A stretch of DNA of 64,000 bases, from NCBI GenBank assembly GCA_947846985.1, contig CANTUZ010000004.1:3152927-3216926 (forward strand), in the 5' to 3' direction. Positions 62,201 through 64,000 of this stretch are shown in pieces (the first letter of the stretch is position 1; each line of letters opens with the position of its first letter). A model generated the notes under the pieces. The model was not told where the DNA came from and searched no databases. It saw only the letters and a list, made by a program, of their open reading frames with translations. This stretch comes from Fratercula arctica. Lineage: Eukaryota > Chordata > Aves > Charadriiformes > Alcidae. A program made the translations under genes and the position numbers.

Positions 62201-64000
62201 AGAAGCCTTCGGGGGGACAAGACCATGGACGACAAGATCTACAATCATCAAAAATCACCATTAATTTTTTTTTTTTTAAAACCACAGAATTCTTTTTTAA
62301 TTGAAGACCTAAATTGCAAATGTTCTGCTGGCACCAAAAGCCTCGCATAGGTCAGAGTTACAGTCCTGCTGCTGCCATGCCGAGTCTGCAATTTGTCGGA
62401 CAGAAGTAAAAATATGACGGCTAAAAATAATTTCAGATTCAGCTGTATGCTGGGTCATGAAGAGCAGAATCAATGCTGGTTTTTGCTCCAGGCAGATTTA
62501 TGTGTAATAAGGTTCTTTCAAAACACTCAACAGTCAAGGGAGACAGAAAAATCAGCAAAAAAAAAAAAAAAAAAAAAAGAGCAGTCCAAGGTTATTAATT
62601 CCTATAATTTTATAGTATCATCCTGAATTTTTAAATAAAATGTGGTATTTCTTGGGGGAGGAGGAAAAATGTCACTACTGTAAATTCCTAAGATCGGACA
62701 AACAGAGAAAAACAGTAGAGCAGAAAAAAATTAATTGTAAACAAAACCCCAAACCACTGCAGGTAAATGTGCCAGACTTTGCTAAAGGCACCCTCCATTG
62801 CTAAGGTCAAATATAAAGTACCTTTAGGGATGCAACTCTTGGGATAAAACTCAACAGACGGACTCCTCCTCTTAGCATATGTTGACAGGAAAGTATAAGA
62901 GCAGCAGATATTAGCTGTCATGTGTACTTAAAAGACAAAAAACCCCATACATAATCCATTCTGGCATTCTTAAGAATCCAAGCTTCTTTAGTAGAAGCAT
63001 ATAGACCATCCTCTCCATACATGACTTCTGAAAGAAATGACAAAAATTCTATTATTAACTTCTTCGGAAAGAACTAACCACCACCCTTCCTTGCTGAAGC
63101 AGATTTCTGCACTAGTTTGAAAAAGCAGAAGAAAACCAAGGTTTAATTGTAAATACTTAACCTATATAAAAATGGAAAGGAACAGAAAGGTGACTTCTCT
63201 TGCTATGTGTTCAAGTCAGGAATTCTTAACTAAAGAGCAAAACTCCAAAAGTTATGCTTTTGCAATTCTGCTCCACTCTCCACAAAACATAAAAAGTCTG
63301 AATCATTTATGATCTGAATTATTTATAGCCTGGATAAATTTTTGACTTAAATGAATTTCAGCAGAATAAATCCAAGCCGTTTTACCCAGAGTAGGCTGTC
63401 GGGTCCTCCCCCTCCCCCCGCCTTCAACATCACAGAAACGGGAAAAAAAAAATTCTCCTGTCTTTCAGGAGATTAATTGATTCACGGATCAGTTCTTTTC
63501 GTAGCCAGGTATCTCGGTTCTCTCTACTGCGTCACCAAGTATCTTACCTTCCTAGTGTAAAAGAAAAGTGGAAGATTAAATAACAAGAATAATAAAAAAA
63601 ATCCTGTGATTGGACTAAACATCTCAATACTGCAGAATTCCACACAGGAGCGCCTGGCAGGCCCCTGGGAGGAATTGTCCTTACGCAATTTCCAAGAACC
63701 ATTAGCAAGCTTTTCCCCTCCACCCCTGCCTAGAGTTTCTCTCTTATCTTGCACTTTTCCCCTTCTGTATTTCTGCTATCTTTGATCACTGCTATACCCT
63801 CTCCATCGACGGGTGGTAACCCTCTCCATTCCCTCACTCGCTGCCCGAGGAGAGGGATGCCGTCTGCTGGTGTGTGGGAGCGAAGGATGGAGACTGACGC
63901 CGGTGGTACCCGAGCCTACGGACTGTACAAGTACAGGACACATCACAAATCGCAGCACATAAATAGTGCTCCATAGACATTCCTCCGCTCTTACTGCGCT
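56251..64000. other. Intergenic or intron-like DNA
   Basis: No recognised gene. The minus-strand frame at 56,254-56,616 (about 120 codons) has no ATG in good context and no splice evidence. There is a poly(A) run of 22 at 62,557-62,578, and shorter runs occur at about 57,362-57,373, 61,251-61,261, 62,265-62,277 and 63,441-63,451. A small CpG-rich patch lies at 59,475-59,525. I see no CR1 signature in this part. Confidence 0.4.
62557..62578. repeat. Poly(A) tract, 22 A
   Basis: An uninterrupted A run is followed by GAGCAG. It could be the tail of an old retrotransposed copy on the plus strand, but no body or flanking duplication is recognised. Confidence 0.9.

Noticed and set aside
1..64000. 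Bacterial or phage-type systems (CRISPR, operons, toxin-antitoxin, IS elements)
   Set aside because: CR1 fragments, CpG islands, long intron-like DNA and absence of dense coding show vertebrate nuclear DNA. No such system was seen.

Overview
This is vertebrate nuclear DNA, most likely from a bird or a close sauropsid relative. The best evidence is two short fragments with the 3'-end signature of CR1 LINEs, at about 41,027-41,102 (+) and 41,440-41,505 (-). Other repeats are sparse, GC-rich CpG clusters sit in otherwise AT-leaning single-copy DNA, and there are many homopolymer tracts. I see no bacterial-type operons, no CRISPR array, and no rRNA or tRNA gene. No long open frame looks like an intact single-exon gene. 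The longest frames (up to about 270 codons) come from GC-rich or tandem-repeat sequence, or begin at GTG or TTG rather than ATG.

Layout. 1-4,150: single-copy DNA with a weak CpG cluster (about 1,980-3,260), then a C-rich minisatellite (3,616-4,148) with a 27-29 bp unit. 4,150-23,500: mostly non-coding, intron-like DNA with a small CpG cluster at 9,410-9,615, a perfect alternating palindrome at 15,603-15,628, and a candidate minus-strand coding exon at 17,628-17,782. 23,580-24,490: CpG island with a minus-strand GTAAGT splice donor, so it is a probable promoter and first exon for a minus-strand transcript. 24,500-40,850: intron-like or intergenic DNA with long A/T runs and an AT-rich stretch at 33,300-34,800. 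40,855-41,530: a 21-bp tandem array followed by two CR1 fragments whose 3' ends face each other. 42,049-42,102: an inverted repeat whose arms each carry a RUNX-type core. 46,975-48,150: the strongest CpG island, with a G-quadruplex tract and a convincing minus-strand start exon (47,641-47,703). 48,150-64,000: single-copy DNA with two weak plus-strand exon candidates.

Interpretation. The simplest reading is one or two minus-strand genes (or long non-coding transcripts), with promoters at about 47.7-48.1 kb and 23.6-24.0 kb, spread over long introns. A plus-strand transcript could also leave the 48-kb island. I do not recognise any encoded protein, so no gene symbols are given. Exon calls rest on splice-site shape, open frame and start-codon context only. 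They are hypotheses, because translated random DNA often looks protein-like over 50-100 bases.
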